DNA of 64,000 nucleotides from Margaritispora aquatica. Lineage: Eukaryota; Ascomycota; Leotiomycetes; Helotiales; Discinellaceae. The notes under the pieces were generated by a model. That model was given only the letters and a program-made list of their open reading frames with translations, was not told the origin of the DNA and searched no databases. The position numbers were made by a program, and so were the translations under genes. Below, piece after piece: positions 35,292-46,433 of the stretch. The stretch covers positions 124,001-188,000 of the forward strand of contig VJWN01000017.1 of NCBI GenBank assembly GCA_007644065.1. The letters run 5' to 3'. How positions within the stretch are numbered: position 1 is the stretch's first letter; each line of letters opens with the position of its first letter.

Positions 35292-38200
35292 TCAGCTATT
35301 GGCACTATGCTTGAATGTGAGTTGCTTTATGGTAGCATCATCAACGCCGTGAACATTGTTTAGATATTCGGCTCTAGAAACTTGTCAGACAGGTTATAAG
35401 GACTGCAAAGAAAAACTTACTTCGCTTCCTGCAAAAGCCTTTCCTTCCTCTGTTGTAGGCGTTTCTGACACTCATCCCACTTAGCAGCCCTTCTCTTTGG
35501 TGAGATCTTCTTGACGACAATATAAAATGTTGCTGTCACAGGTCTGTGATCGGACACTCTGACTTCATGACGTCTATAATCTAGTTGCTGCACGCGATCC
35601 CGTCCACGATATAGGATTCGGTCGCACCATGCTGGAGCCCTCTTCTTTTCACTGGTATCATAAGTATCGGTGCCAACATCATACTTATATGTTGGAGCAA
35701 AAGTTATGGGCAACTCTTGAAAGGAGCGCAGTTTGAACCATGGATTCTTTCTTTTCGAGGCAAGTAGTTGATCTCGTTCAAGAAGCTTGCTGAAGTTGCC
35801 TGCCTTAACAGCACTTACCACAGTATCTCGCCCCATAGTGTCGATACGATAATTGAGATCTCCATTCAAGATACAAATCTCATGATCTAGGATCATTGAT
35901 CCGTCTCCACCACTAGTGTAGCTCTCCTGCCGCATGTTATAGTCCCTTTCAACAGGCAGAACAGACCCCTCTAGAATCGAGGATATGTCTGTATTGCGAT
36001 CCTTCGTTTGAGTCTGGCCTGCTGCAAGATGACAGTTGATGAAACAGAGAGAACTGTCATCGAGAACAAACCGAATGACTAGGGCACCTTTGTTGCCGGA
36101 TCGTCCACCTAGGCCACGCTTGACTTCTGCAGCGCTGATGCTGCGGATTCGGTCTCGTAGGGGAGCTCGAACAAATATGCAGCTGAAGAGTCCAACTAGA
36201 TGTGCAGTGTGAAGCAAATGATAGAGTTCTCCTCTCGGCATGTAATCATCTAGACATCGTGTCAAAAAGTCTCGCCAGTCACGATACTGATGACTCATGT
36301 GCTCCATCTCGGAAGGATCCTTTTTCTTAGACGATTTGAAGAAACTTTTGGTGACAGTCTTCTTGTCCTCCAAGTCTACCAATTCCTGAAACCCGAACAC
36401 CAAAATGTCTGGACAATTGCTTCCTTGAAGCAGGTTACGGAAGAATGAGTTATCTTGCTCATTACGCTGTAAATGGTAAGGCCTGGTGGCACCTGCATTC
36501 CAAGTCATGACAAGAGATGTTACTGTTTGCAAATCGCAGAATGTAGCTTCCTGTGACTGCATCTCATTTTCCATCCAATCGTCCTGCAACATTCCATCCC
36601 ATACTCTTATCATGTTATCTTGACCAAGTGATATGACCTGAGCTCGATCTAGTGTCCAGCAGCTGCTTTGGTCGGCAATTAGCTTAGTAACCGGATCATT
36701 ATGTGCCTGCCAGTCTTTCTTTGTCACCCATGGCGTCTGCGTCGTATCATACACATAAACCATCCCAGTGCTAAATCCTATCCAAAGATGTCCAGCAACG
36801 CCAGCTAGTGAAGTTATTTTGTAGATGCTGACGTTTTTTATTCCCAGGCAGGTATAGTCCTGCGTTGAGTATATACTAACCTTACCATCAGCATGCCCGA
36901 AATACACCCTGCCTGGCTGCGAGCTTATAGTGGTGCCTGAAGTGATGTCGCCAGCATTGGCCTGGTTGAGTGGTCTTTGCAAAACCTGGAATTGTGTTGA
37001 ACCATCCGGAGTAGGTACGAACACACGAAGGTCTTTGCCTGCGGCATGCCATAGTTCATCTCCCACAACCATCGAAAATGTGTGACCTTTTGGCACGCGA
37101 AAACTCTGATATGGGTTTGTAAGTGATGGAGAACCAGTGTTATCAGGGCCCCATAGATGTAATGTTCCGCCGTCATCGAGAGTCCACATTTCATTACAAT
37201 GTCTGTAGATTTTGATGATTTCACGACGTGTGTGCGCATTTGTCTTGTTGATCACAACGCTTTGTGCAAGAACGTCAATTTCCATTATTTCGCCAATATT
37301 ATTGCCTAACCAAAGGCGTGCGCCTTCGTATTTTATCTCTTGAGCAGATTTGAAAGCCACAGAGCAGATTTTGATGTTCTCCGTATGTGCCAAGCTTGTG
37401 ACCATTTCACCATCAACCAAACTCCATACTCTTGTCAATAAACCTGTTGTACAGACAAATTCTCCACATACGTCCAGAATCCGAGTGTCGTACTTTGTCG
37501 ATATTTCTCGCGCTCCCTGTTTGAAGTATGGATGCCGCCGGTTTGAGTTGGACACATCTGGATAGTCACCTAGTGGTATCGTGTCTTTCTGAATGCTACT
37601 TGTTGGTGTTGATGCCATATCAAGTGATTGCCGTGATTCAGAATAAGCAAGAGAAGTCACAGCGGGGGTTCGAAACTCGGCTGGTGTTCTATCAGACGTA
37701 CGATCCACCGTCATTGACCTTCCATGAGAGCGAGGTGGCGTCTGTAGCTGCTGTGAGGTAGGTGTTGAGAAAACTCGTTTCGGTGGTGTGGAAAATGTTG
37801 GAGTGTCCTCCGTAGTTTGTCCAAGACCTCGTGCCCTGGAAGTATCTATTGTCGGTCTTGGTGGAGGTGGCATCATGGCACTTGAAGGTACTCTGGATTT
37901 CACACCTTCAGGAACGGCTTGTGGTCTCATTGGCAATGCTGGCCGCTGGTCACCTGTCACTTGTGGAGACATGATTCCACGTCCAAGTCCATTTGCTTCC
38001 TGGTCCTTCCTCCTATTGACAACCGAGTGGTGAACTGGCGGTGGGTCAAAATTCCTTCCACTAGATGCTGCAGATTCTATAACACTATATGGCCTGCGTG
38101 GCATTATTGGTGCTGGATGCTCATGGTCAGAACTGCTACCACTGCTTGGAGGTGTGCTAAATGGAGAGGATTCCTTGGTCGAGACATTGACTCTACTAGG

Positions 38201-38960
38201 TTCAAGTGTGGTAGCTTCATTCCGTGATGTCAGAGCTAAAGGCTTGCTAGCAACTTTTGGCTTTTCTGCTCTATTCACTGGAGGCGGTGCTTTCGGAGCC
38301 GTTTCTCTTCGAAACTCCCCTGACCTACGAGGAGGTGGTGGCGATGGAGGCTGTGATGGAGATAGCTTTGGAGACCTGCCTGCTTCCAATAAAGGAGTAC
38401 TTGGCCGACTTGGTATTCTGAAATGCCTTGGAGAAGAGCCCCCAGCGGTCGCGGATAATGGAGTATCTGTTGAGAGATACGATGGAGTGCTAGACAAGGT
38501 CAAAATTGGGCCCTTCAATTTTGGGGGTGATTGAGGGGGCTGTATAGTGACAGCTGGAGGAATAGTCGAAAGAGGTCGTGGTCGCACTGGTCTGGTTGGT
38601 GAGGGCGAAGGTGGATTTGCTGAGGATGTCCTATGTGGCTGTAAAGAAGTATCATGCATTTCAATATCCCTTCCTCTGGTTGCCCTCAATATTTCACCAA
38701 ATGGTCCAGCATCTGTCCTAGGTCCAGCTCTGCTTGTTTCCTTGAGTCCGTTGTGCACATTACTTCCCGTCGGTTGAGGCGAGATCGATTTCATTCCGGA
38801 GGTAGTACTCGGATTCGAGCTCGCCATCTGCTCGAAATGCGAACGCAATGAGGACACAGGTTTCTATAGGAGAATGATAAGTGAAAGTCTATATTTCTAG
38901 TGGACAACTGCTACATACTATTGAAGAGCCATCAAGGCTTTCGGCAGGAGGTTCCTCCAT
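35292..38960 (-). CDS. WD40-like plus inositol polyphosphate 5-phosphatase protein
   Basis: Removes the 5-phosphate of phosphoinositides or inositol phosphates (IPPc domain, endonuclease/exonuclease/phosphatase fold). Exons: 38960-38919, 38863-35421 and probably 35373-35292, 1188 aa. Residues 1-430 are Pro/Ser-rich and probably disordered. A beta-propeller-like region (about 450-800) has repeated strands such as HAAGKDLRVFVP, GKVSIYSTQDYTC and DNMIRVWDGML. The IPPc domain follows with WNAGATRPYHL, LVFGFQELVDLEDKK, GLGGRSGNKGALVIRF, INCHLAAGQ, ILNGDLNYRID, RAPAWCDRIL and SDHRPVTATF; catalytic Asn, Asp and His are intact. The first exon encodes 14 residues leading to KPVSSLRSHFEQMA. A consensus donor GTAAGT overlaps the TAA stop that would end the unspliced form after EAK (35417); I prefer splicing to the last exon. 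Confidence 0.9.
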
Positions 38961-39610
38961 CTTGGAAACTGCTGACGCGGGTTTGTTTATGAAGTATCAA
39001 GCCACGAGCCCAGCCGCTTCCCAACCTCGAACTCATAGAATATGATTTCTCTCCCGATCCCAAGGAGACGAGAATGCTGCGCGTGTTCGAAGTTGATCAG
39101 AAGGCAGCTTTGTGCCAGGGAGGGGGAGTGGAGGGGTCGTATTTTTGGGAGAGAAGGCTGAGGTTCATTGAGTTTAAGGAATCGACAAATTAATGTGAAT
39201 AACGTTCAAAGAAGATAAAATGATTCCGATATTCATCCCTCTATGTGCAGTATTTGGAATTTGTAAAAAGCGTCGTCACCGACGAAAAACCACAATTGTT
39301 GAAGTTGACGCCTTGCCAGGGAGGATGTTCCATTCATTCCATCGATGTTCTAGGATCTTTGGCAGGGTGCATTGGCGTTTTCTGGCGGCCTTTCACGGTT
39401 CGGTACGCCGATTGAGGAACAGCACCAGCATCATAGGCTGGGTGCTAAAGCCAGTATCAGACCACAATATTCTAGCCCAAAGGTCACCGAAAGACATCCA
39501 ACAACTTTCTCTCTACAAATTCTCTCACGCTTGTTCTTCAAGTTCTATTCAGAGACAATTGAGATCTTACAGATTACACAAGCAGAAAACCCCCCCCAAA
39601 AATATATATC
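38961..39610. other. Divergent promoter region
   Basis: About 650 bp between the head-to-head 5-phosphatase and DUF4748 genes. The frame at 39220-39657 crosses into the DUF4748 gene and has no motif. Otherwise nothing seen. Confidence 0.5.
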
Positions 39611-40119
39611 ATGAATACAGTAGGCATTGCCCACCATTTTCTAGATCCACTCACTAACTTAGCTTTAGGTCAAGTCTTTCTGGTAAGCATCTCAATTGCG
39701 GATCCAATGATACCAAATTGACAAGAGAAATAGGGTTGGATGGGGCACTCTATGTGTTGGTTAGTTTAGAAAGTCTGCTGGTTAAGAAGAGCTTCAAATC
39801 TGATCATCGCATAGCTGGTGGCGGCGCATATTATTTTGCAAAGAAGTCCATCAACGCCGACCGAACAGCTCGATTTGAAGCCGATCAAAAGCGAAGACGA
39901 ATACAGGAATCTCTCGAATATTCTTCAACCCATCCACAATCATCTACGAACGGCGCTGCCGCGAGAGGCGATAGCTCAGGCTCCCCAAGTCAAGAGGCAA
40001 ATACCGACCCTGCTCCAACAAGACATGCTCCGGACACTGAAGGGCAGAGGGTGCGAGAGAAGAGCAAGTACGAAACAGCAGAACCTTTCCGCGCCAGGAA
40101 GGGTGACAGATTCAGTTGA
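39611..40119 (+). CDS. DUF4748-family small membrane protein with three micro-exons
   Basis: A 117 aa protein of the ascomycete DUF4748 family, function unknown. Exons: 39611-39619 (9 nt), 39669-39682 (14 nt), 39734-39759 (26 nt) and 39815-40119. The joined N-terminus reads MNTVKSFWVGWGTLCVAGGG and runs on into AYYFAKKSINADR, the family core: a short hydrophobic segment followed by a basic helix. Introns of 49, 51 and 55 nt all have GT-AG ends, and the first has a CACTAAC branch site 10 bases before its acceptor. Other splice choices break the frame or lose the Gly-Trp-Gly block. The rest is charged, Ser/Thr-rich and probably disordered. The hydrophobic N-terminus with a basic flank suggests membrane anchoring, perhaps mitochondrial, as inference only. 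A simple ORF search would miss the first 17 codons. Confidence 0.82.
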
Positions 40120-40714
40120 GATGGCTAAAGGGAATAGATTCAATCAAGGCCATTGATGGGAGGGATGGGAGGGAGTGCATATGATTGTGTATGAAGAAGT
40201 GTACAAAGCAGAATTATCTCTACTCAAGGCGTGCCTGTGACTTGGTCGACTTTCCGTGGCTATGACTTTATGAGCAGGACGAACGAAAGGATGGTTTGTA
40301 TATATATTGAGAAGCTCCTACTGGAAAGAAATGCCAGTCTATTCTTCAATCTTGCTGTCTACGACCAATACATTTGGGTGGAGGAGGACGGGATATTGCC
40401 TTGGACAGGTGTTGAAACACTATGTGCCAATGCAATGTTTATTACCAGCTTCACAGTCATTCTAGTAAATGAATTAATGTGACTAGAGCCTGCAATTACT
40501 AGTGCCATTGGCCTTGTCCAATTGTATCTATACGAAATCCCTCTTGTTCTATTGTCAAATCCATTGATCCGTCTAGCTAAATAAATATTTATCTTGGCAG
40601 TATAATACCTCGATCGCAAGGCTGAAATTTCTCTCTACCAAGTCGATACAACAACTCCTTGCTCAGCAACATCATAGCAGACAACAAAACGCAATAACGA
40701 ATTCGGCTCTTACA
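40120..40714. other. Intergenic
   Basis: About 600 bp between two plus-strand genes. The frame 40231-40482 has no recognisable motif. It should include the promoter of the CID gene. Confidence 0.5.
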
Positions 40715-42526
40715 ATGGCGTCGCATCAGCTTGCGATTGCAAAGGCGGCTTTCTCTGCAGGACTATTACGACCTGATCCTACGTCAGTCTCGCGAGAAGA
40801 GATCGCACGATTTCACTCGTCCCTAAATTCAGTTGTCCTTCAGTGCACCCCAAAAAACGTCCAGGTTTGATCATACATTCTTGTAGCTGCGTCGTCGCGA
40901 TGGCTAAATCATCGAGGATAGCAATGTAAGCAATGGGTATTGGCAAACACTGTCCAGTCAACCGCACGATTTATCGCGTTGGGCAAATATTTGACGACCT
41001 TGTGTGCCTCATTCCCAGAAGCTATCGAACAGAAAGACAAGTCTACGAAAGGAGAACCGTCAACTAAGAGGAAGCGTCTACATGTACTGTATCTGCTGAA
41101 CGACATACTGTACCACAGCAAATATCGAATCAGCGACGCGTCAATATGTGGCAAGATTCAACCAACACTCGTGAGCCTAATAAGCAGTGCAGCTTCATTC
41201 AAGGAATGCCCCAAGCACCAAAGAAAGATCTCAGACCTGCTGGACTTATGGCAAGAAAAGGAGTACTACTCTAAAGAATATATTGAAAAGCTTCGGGAAA
41301 CCGCTAAGAATGCCATCGAGGAAGGCCAACACAATGGCTTGGGTGTCGCAGAGAATGGCGCAGGGCTTCCAACCAAAAGCACGAAATCTGCGCCCTATGT
41401 AATGCCGGCAATGCACGGAGAGGTTTTAACTCCATGGTTTGACTTGCCTGCTGGAAACCTCATGCCGCATATCATACCAAACTCTACAAGACCTATCAAC
41501 CCAGATTTGATCAAACCACTCCAATTCGTTGCAGGTCCTGCCGATGAAAGATTGGCGTCAGCTGTGAGAGAACTTCTTGAAGATGTCAACGTAATCTTTG
41601 GTATCGAGGATCAACAAGATGAAAGCCCATCTCGAGATATCGATGAGCTTGGGCAACAAATTATTCTGGATGAGATCACAGGAGAAATCATTGACGGGGA
41701 GGGATATTATGGATGGTCCAAATCATTTTGTGAGAAGATGAAGCGAAGAAGGAAAGGCCCAGAGCCATCAACTCATGATGAAGCTCGACTTTCCCGAAGC
41801 AGGAGCTCTAGTCCCGAAGCAAGGAAAAGACGTTATAGTGATGATAGTACTTCCAGTCGAGAAGGATTAAGATCTACTCGTAGGCGTCGTTCCTATAGCT
41901 CGTCACGCTCACCATCTCCTGGCCCAAGGCGTCATAATGGTCAAAGTCGGTCTAGATCAAGAGGCAGTTCAGATTCCAGATCTCCAAAGCCTGCTTTCAA
42001 TGCCCCAGAGCAAATATCTCAAATGCCAAGATCATTTCCACCACAGGTCGATAATCTTCCACCCAGGCCTCCTCCTATGCCACCATTTCCGGTACCTCCT
42101 CCCCACCAAGGCTTCAACCCCAATTTTCCACCACCTCCTCCACCTCCACCGATGCAAAATATGCCATATAACCAACAGCCGCAATTTCAACCACCATTTC
42201 CCCAGGCACAGCAATTCAACCAATGGTCTGTACCTCCTCCTCCACCGCCACCTCAACAACATATGCAGAACATGCCCTTCAATCCACAGCAAGGCCAACC
42301 CTATGGTCAATGGCCTCCTCCACCACCACCACCTGGGCCACCACCAAACAATTATCAACAACAATTCCCTCAACAGGGTCAGCAGTATAATCAATACCAA
42401 GCTGCTGGACCTGGTGGCTGGCAGCAAGGCAATGGCCGAGGATTTAATGGAGGAAATGGAGGCAACGGGGGTTGGAACAATGCACCACGTGGGAGAGGAG
42501 GTTACAGAGGCGGCAGAGGATGGTAG
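40715..42526 (+). CDS. CID-domain, SR-like, Pro-rich RNA-processing protein
   Basis: Contains a CTD-interacting domain (CID), a fold that binds the RNA polymerase II tail or related peptides, as in CHERP/SR-related splicing cofactors. Exons: 40715-40864 and 40922-42526, 584 aa. Residues 1-150 form the CID-like helical domain: MASHQLAIAKAAFSAGLL, CKQWVLANTVQSTARFIALG, KRKRLHVLYLLNDILYHSKY and KISDLLDLWQEKEYYSKEYI. A conserved middle part (MPAMHGEVLTPWFDLPAGNL, GEIIDGEGYYGWSKSFC) follows. Then an Arg/Ser region (about 275-345), repeated Pro runs separated by Gln/Asn/Phe, and a C-terminal Gly/Arg tail (APRGRGGYRGGRGW) typical of RNA binding. Nuclear action in pre-mRNA processing is likely from the domain set. 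Confidence 0.88.
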
Positions 42527-43137
42527 ATTGCGTTCGTCTGGTAGAATTTTGTAAATGCCACTAAAGGGCCACAAAAGTACTTCTTGCCGAACATATCCTG
42601 TATGTATCGGCACGATCGCCATGTATAATGATGTATAACAATAGATTGGGTCTAGCCTTCAGTGGAGTTATCCCAATGCTGTCTCTCATACCTTATCAGG
42701 CAGTCCTATCAAGAATCCAGCACTTTGTGTGAATGGTCCATTATTTCCAAAACTCAAGGGTATTCTAAACGAGGCCTTGTATTTCAACGATGAAGCTGGT
42801 CAATCGTTCTGCTTAGAGTGATGCGTCGCATTGGAAAACTGGTAGTCAAAAATGTTTCCTACAATGAGACCTCGCTTATTTGCGTCATCACTTTTGCTTA
42901 GTTAAAATAAGTGAATCTGAAAATGCACACCTCATCTACAAATAAGCCTTCTAGCTGCCAGATTGTGACTCGCCCTAAGATTCAGGACCTCATTCTTCAT
43001 GCTCGTGCATATTCTAATTTATAGGAGTGTCTAATTCCACCTTATCTAATGCATATGTGAAGCACCTCTCCGACCACCCTTCACCTCACCACTACCCAGC
43101 CCATCCCCATCCATCTCATCCTCTCTATCACACACCC
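42527..43137. other. Intergenic, convergent 3' ends
   Basis: About 600 bp between convergent genes; no coding signal. Polyadenylation signals are presumably here but none was pinned down. Confidence 0.5.
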
Positions 43138-44961
43138 TCACTTCCTCCCCATCGCCTTCTCAATCTCCTCCAAGACAGCCAAGCACTTCTCATCCTCAAA
43201 CCTCCTCGCCACAACCTGCAGACTCACCGGCGCATCGACATACCTCTCGGGTGTATACAGATCATGCTGGAAGCGATCCTGCTCGTTCATCGGCACGTAG
43301 CTCTCATCCTTTTTATCCAACTCCTGGTCCACCGTCGTCACCGGGAACACCGCTCCCGGGTACTCGAGCAGGTTCCATTGCGAGGTGTAGGACCAGTATT
43401 TTGCGTTTCCGTGCGGGGGTGCGGGACCTGGCCCAGCGGGGCAGAGGAGCGCGTCCATGGGCCGTGGGGAGGAGGAGGTGTTGGTTGAGAGCCAGAGCTC
43501 GTTGTAGCGGAGGCGGTAGGCGTTACGTTTTTGCTTCAGCTGTGAAGTGACACGATTAATGAACAGTTCATCGACTTCGAAATCCCGAGCTAAAAGGGGA
43601 GGGTAGGAGACGAAAGGGACTTACGAGCCACACGTCCTCAACAGTCCTATACTTCACGTTATCATTGTCCTTAATCAACCAATTCGTCAACGGCAACATC
43701 TCCTCGCCACCGCTCTTGATGAGATTCTCAACCGCCCTTCCGCCATCCTCGTAATACAGCGCCTGTGTTAGGTTCCAGCACTCATCATGGCCTTCAGCCT
43801 TCCACTCCACGACTTCATGGCCGGCTTTGATCAGGGAATCGACGACGGATTTGAGTGCTCGTGCGATGGGAGGTGATGGCTTGACGATGTTATCCGTGTA
43901 CATCACGCCGATTTTGAGTTTCGCGGGGAGCGTGATAGAACGCCATGGGATTGGGACGAGGTAGTCGTCTTTTATCCATGGGCAGGCATCCATATACGTG
44001 GACATGAAGAGGGAGAGGCCAGCGCGGGAGGTAGAGAGAGGACCTTGTGTTGGAGAGATACTTCGTCTCGTTAGCCGATTTTCGTCCCACCTCGAATATT
44101 AACCGAAGTACATGAAAATCGGAAACATACCCTTCCTGCCCCGCAACAGCAGCCACACTCCCCATTTTGCCCATCCGAAACGGCGTCGGCTTGAAGCCAT
44201 AAACTCCCGTGTTAGCAGCCGGACACCTGATACTGCCCCCGATATCACCTCCCACACCCAACACACTGCCCCTCATCGCGACTAGCGCACTCTCGCCCCC
44301 ACTACTTCCACCAGGCGTCAAGTCCGTGTTCCACGGATTCGTTGTGACGCCGTAGATATTCGTCTCGGTCTCTAGATGCATGACCGCTTGTGGCTGGGTG
44401 GTGCGAGCATAGAAGACGGCGCCAGCGGCAAAGAGGATGTCGTTGGTGGTGCAGCGCCCGACTTGAGGCTTACCGATCCACGCTGCGTAGGACCCGTTGG
44501 TGGTGCAGCCTTCCATACCGTGATGCTCTTTGATGGAGATGGGGAGGCCGTGGAAGGGTCCGGCAGGAACGGGGAGGGAGTCCAGGTACTGCGCGCGTGC
44601 GATGGCTCGTTCAGGGAGGAGCTCAGTGACGCAGTTTGTCTAGTTGATGTCAACCCTCAATACGAGCAAAGTGAGAATAGGAGTATATAAAACGGCCTAC
44701 CAATTTCTGCGCCAGCGCCGCTCTTCTAAGGAAAGCCCTCGTGACAGCCTCACAGCTATAGACCTTCTCCCGGATAGCAGCCAGCAACTCGACGACATCT
44801 AGCGAAGTGATGGCGTACTCCTCAGGGGTGAGGACGTCCTTAGCGATGGACATCACGTTCTTCGGGAGCGGGTCCGGGAGCGAAGCGAGTGCCGGCTCGA
44901 CTCGGGCGACCGAGGCATCGCGGAAGGCACGGGCTTCGGAGATCAGTCTTGTTGCGTCCAT
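43138..44961 (-). CDS. Acetamidase-type amidase (amidase signature family)
   Basis: Amidase signature hydrolase, close in layout to fungal acetamidase and fatty-acid-amide hydrolase-like enzymes, releasing ammonia or amine from amides. Exons: 44961-44701, 44639-44131, 44060-43625 and 43539-43138, 535 aa; introns of 61, 70 and 85 nt keep frame. The Ser-cisSer-Lys triad is visible: Lys near 124 in PISIKEHHG, cis-Ser near 199-200 in TPGGSSGGESALVA, and the nucleophile Ser near 223 in GGDIGGSIRCPAANTG. The C-terminal half has PIPWRSITLPAKLKIGVMYTD and DALLCPAGPGPAPPHG. No signal peptide, so cytosolic. Substrate cannot be assigned; acetamide or an aryl amide are candidates. Confidence 0.94.
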
Positions 44962-45803
44962 GATTTTGGGAGGAGGAGTACAAAAAGCACGTGTGATATA
45001 ATGTGAGAATAGGTATGAGATGGGAGTGTGAGGTATGTTGGTTTGGAGATGTCAAGTTGGGTAGATACCACTCGCCTGACTAAGCTAACTTGATTAAGCG
45101 CTTCGCTGAAAATGGGGGTGTTATCCGAGCACTTGTAGAAACCCCATTCTTGAGTTGAACAAGAACTCCCCGATCCGTACTCAACTTTACGTATCTCATC
45201 TAGGAAGGTCTTCGCGAGATCCAATCACTCCTCGCTGCTCTATTCAGGACAGCAGAGAGATCCTAGAAGGTATTACTTCAGACATGCGTCCACCTCGAGA
45301 AGCCTAACGTACCAAGATTTCCGATATGCAAAACACACCATTGGATCATCCAACATGACTACTCATTTAATTCCAAATTCGCATCAACTTTAAAGTGACA
45401 CTACTTATGTTCTTGGTACGATTAGATTACAACTTGCACTAATACTGATGCAGTAAAGTTACTTAAGTCCATTCAAAGATTTCATTGCTAAGCGAGATCA
45501 AATTTACAAAACAGGCGGGTGTATAGAGTAGGCCATCAATTCTCTTGCACTCACAAGTTAAGAAGACCACAAATGATCATACGAGATATGACTAAGAAGC
45601 GAAGGAGAAAATTTAAATTGAATACAGCTCAAAGGCCTTCTCTCAAAAAGCACTGTAACGAGGTGCGTTCATAACACCTGTCCGTGTTTCATCACTTCAT
45701 AAGCCTTCAACAATAACGAAAGCAAGGAAATATAATAGCACCCGTCAGGCTTCCACCTTTACACATATCTATTACTCCAGTGTAACGTCCGTCTCAAAGG
45801 AAC
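44962..45803. other. Intergenic
   Basis: About 840 bp between two minus-strand genes: the amidase promoter (adjacent to 44962) and the 3' flank of the secreted-protein gene. No gene seen. Confidence 0.5.
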
Positions 45804-46433
45804 TTAGTCGTCCTCCATACTATTTATAGATTAGCAGCCACCTTCTCGCTCATCAAACCAGAGTGAAGGAATACTCACCCATGAGCCATCTCTAAGCAAC
45901 CAGAAAAGCAAATGGCAGCACAAGCCGTATAAGCACCTTCACTCAAGTGTCTATCGGTACAATACGTGTTGAAAGCGGTCGCAGCCATATCACAGACATT
46001 GGCTTCAGGCAGTGCATCCATGTTGTCGGTGTTGTCGGAGCCCTGGACCTCGCGAATCGAGTTCTGATGACACTCATTAGCTTGTGATCGGCAGATGGGG
46101 AACTGAAGGTACGGCTATCGGGAAGTAAGACTTACGATGAGCATATCAGAACGTTTGTCGATGTTGCCTGAGTGGGTTGACTTCCATTCTTTGTATTCCG
46201 GATACCAGTCAACATCATGCTGAGGCTTGTACATTAACATTTTGAAATAATACATGCACGAAATGAAGAGAGACTAAGGGCAGACATACCCAAGCAGAGC
46301 AGGACTCATCGTTATCTGTAGTTATGTCTGCTTGGACAGTCGAGTTTGATACTGTCGGCATGGCTGGTGGTGGAGCAGAAGACACCAGAGCTGCGAAGAC
46401 CAAGGTTGCGAGGAAGTTGATGAGGAGAAGCAT
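45804..46433 (-). CDS. Small secreted Cys-containing protein (142 aa)
   Basis: Small secreted protein of unknown function. Exons: 46433-46290, 46219-46136, 46063-45879 and 45819-45804 (the last only 16 nt), 142 aa, with all four phases consistent. The signal peptide is MLLLINFLATLVFAALVSSA, cleaved about residue 20. The mature part is about 120 aa with six Cys, one near the start (ESCSAW) and five in the C-terminal half (NVCDMA, YCTDR, TACAAICFSGC), compatible with three disulfides. It is acidic, has Trp-rich WHDVDWYPEYKEW in the middle, and ends MEDD. One NST glycosylation sequon is present. Size, secretion signal and even Cys number fit candidate effectors or antimicrobial-type secreted proteins, but no family was recognised. 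Confidence 0.78.

Noticed and set aside
42032..42622. 196-codon Trp/Arg-rich minus-strand ORF
   Set aside because: Complement of the Pro-rich coding repeats of the CID gene.
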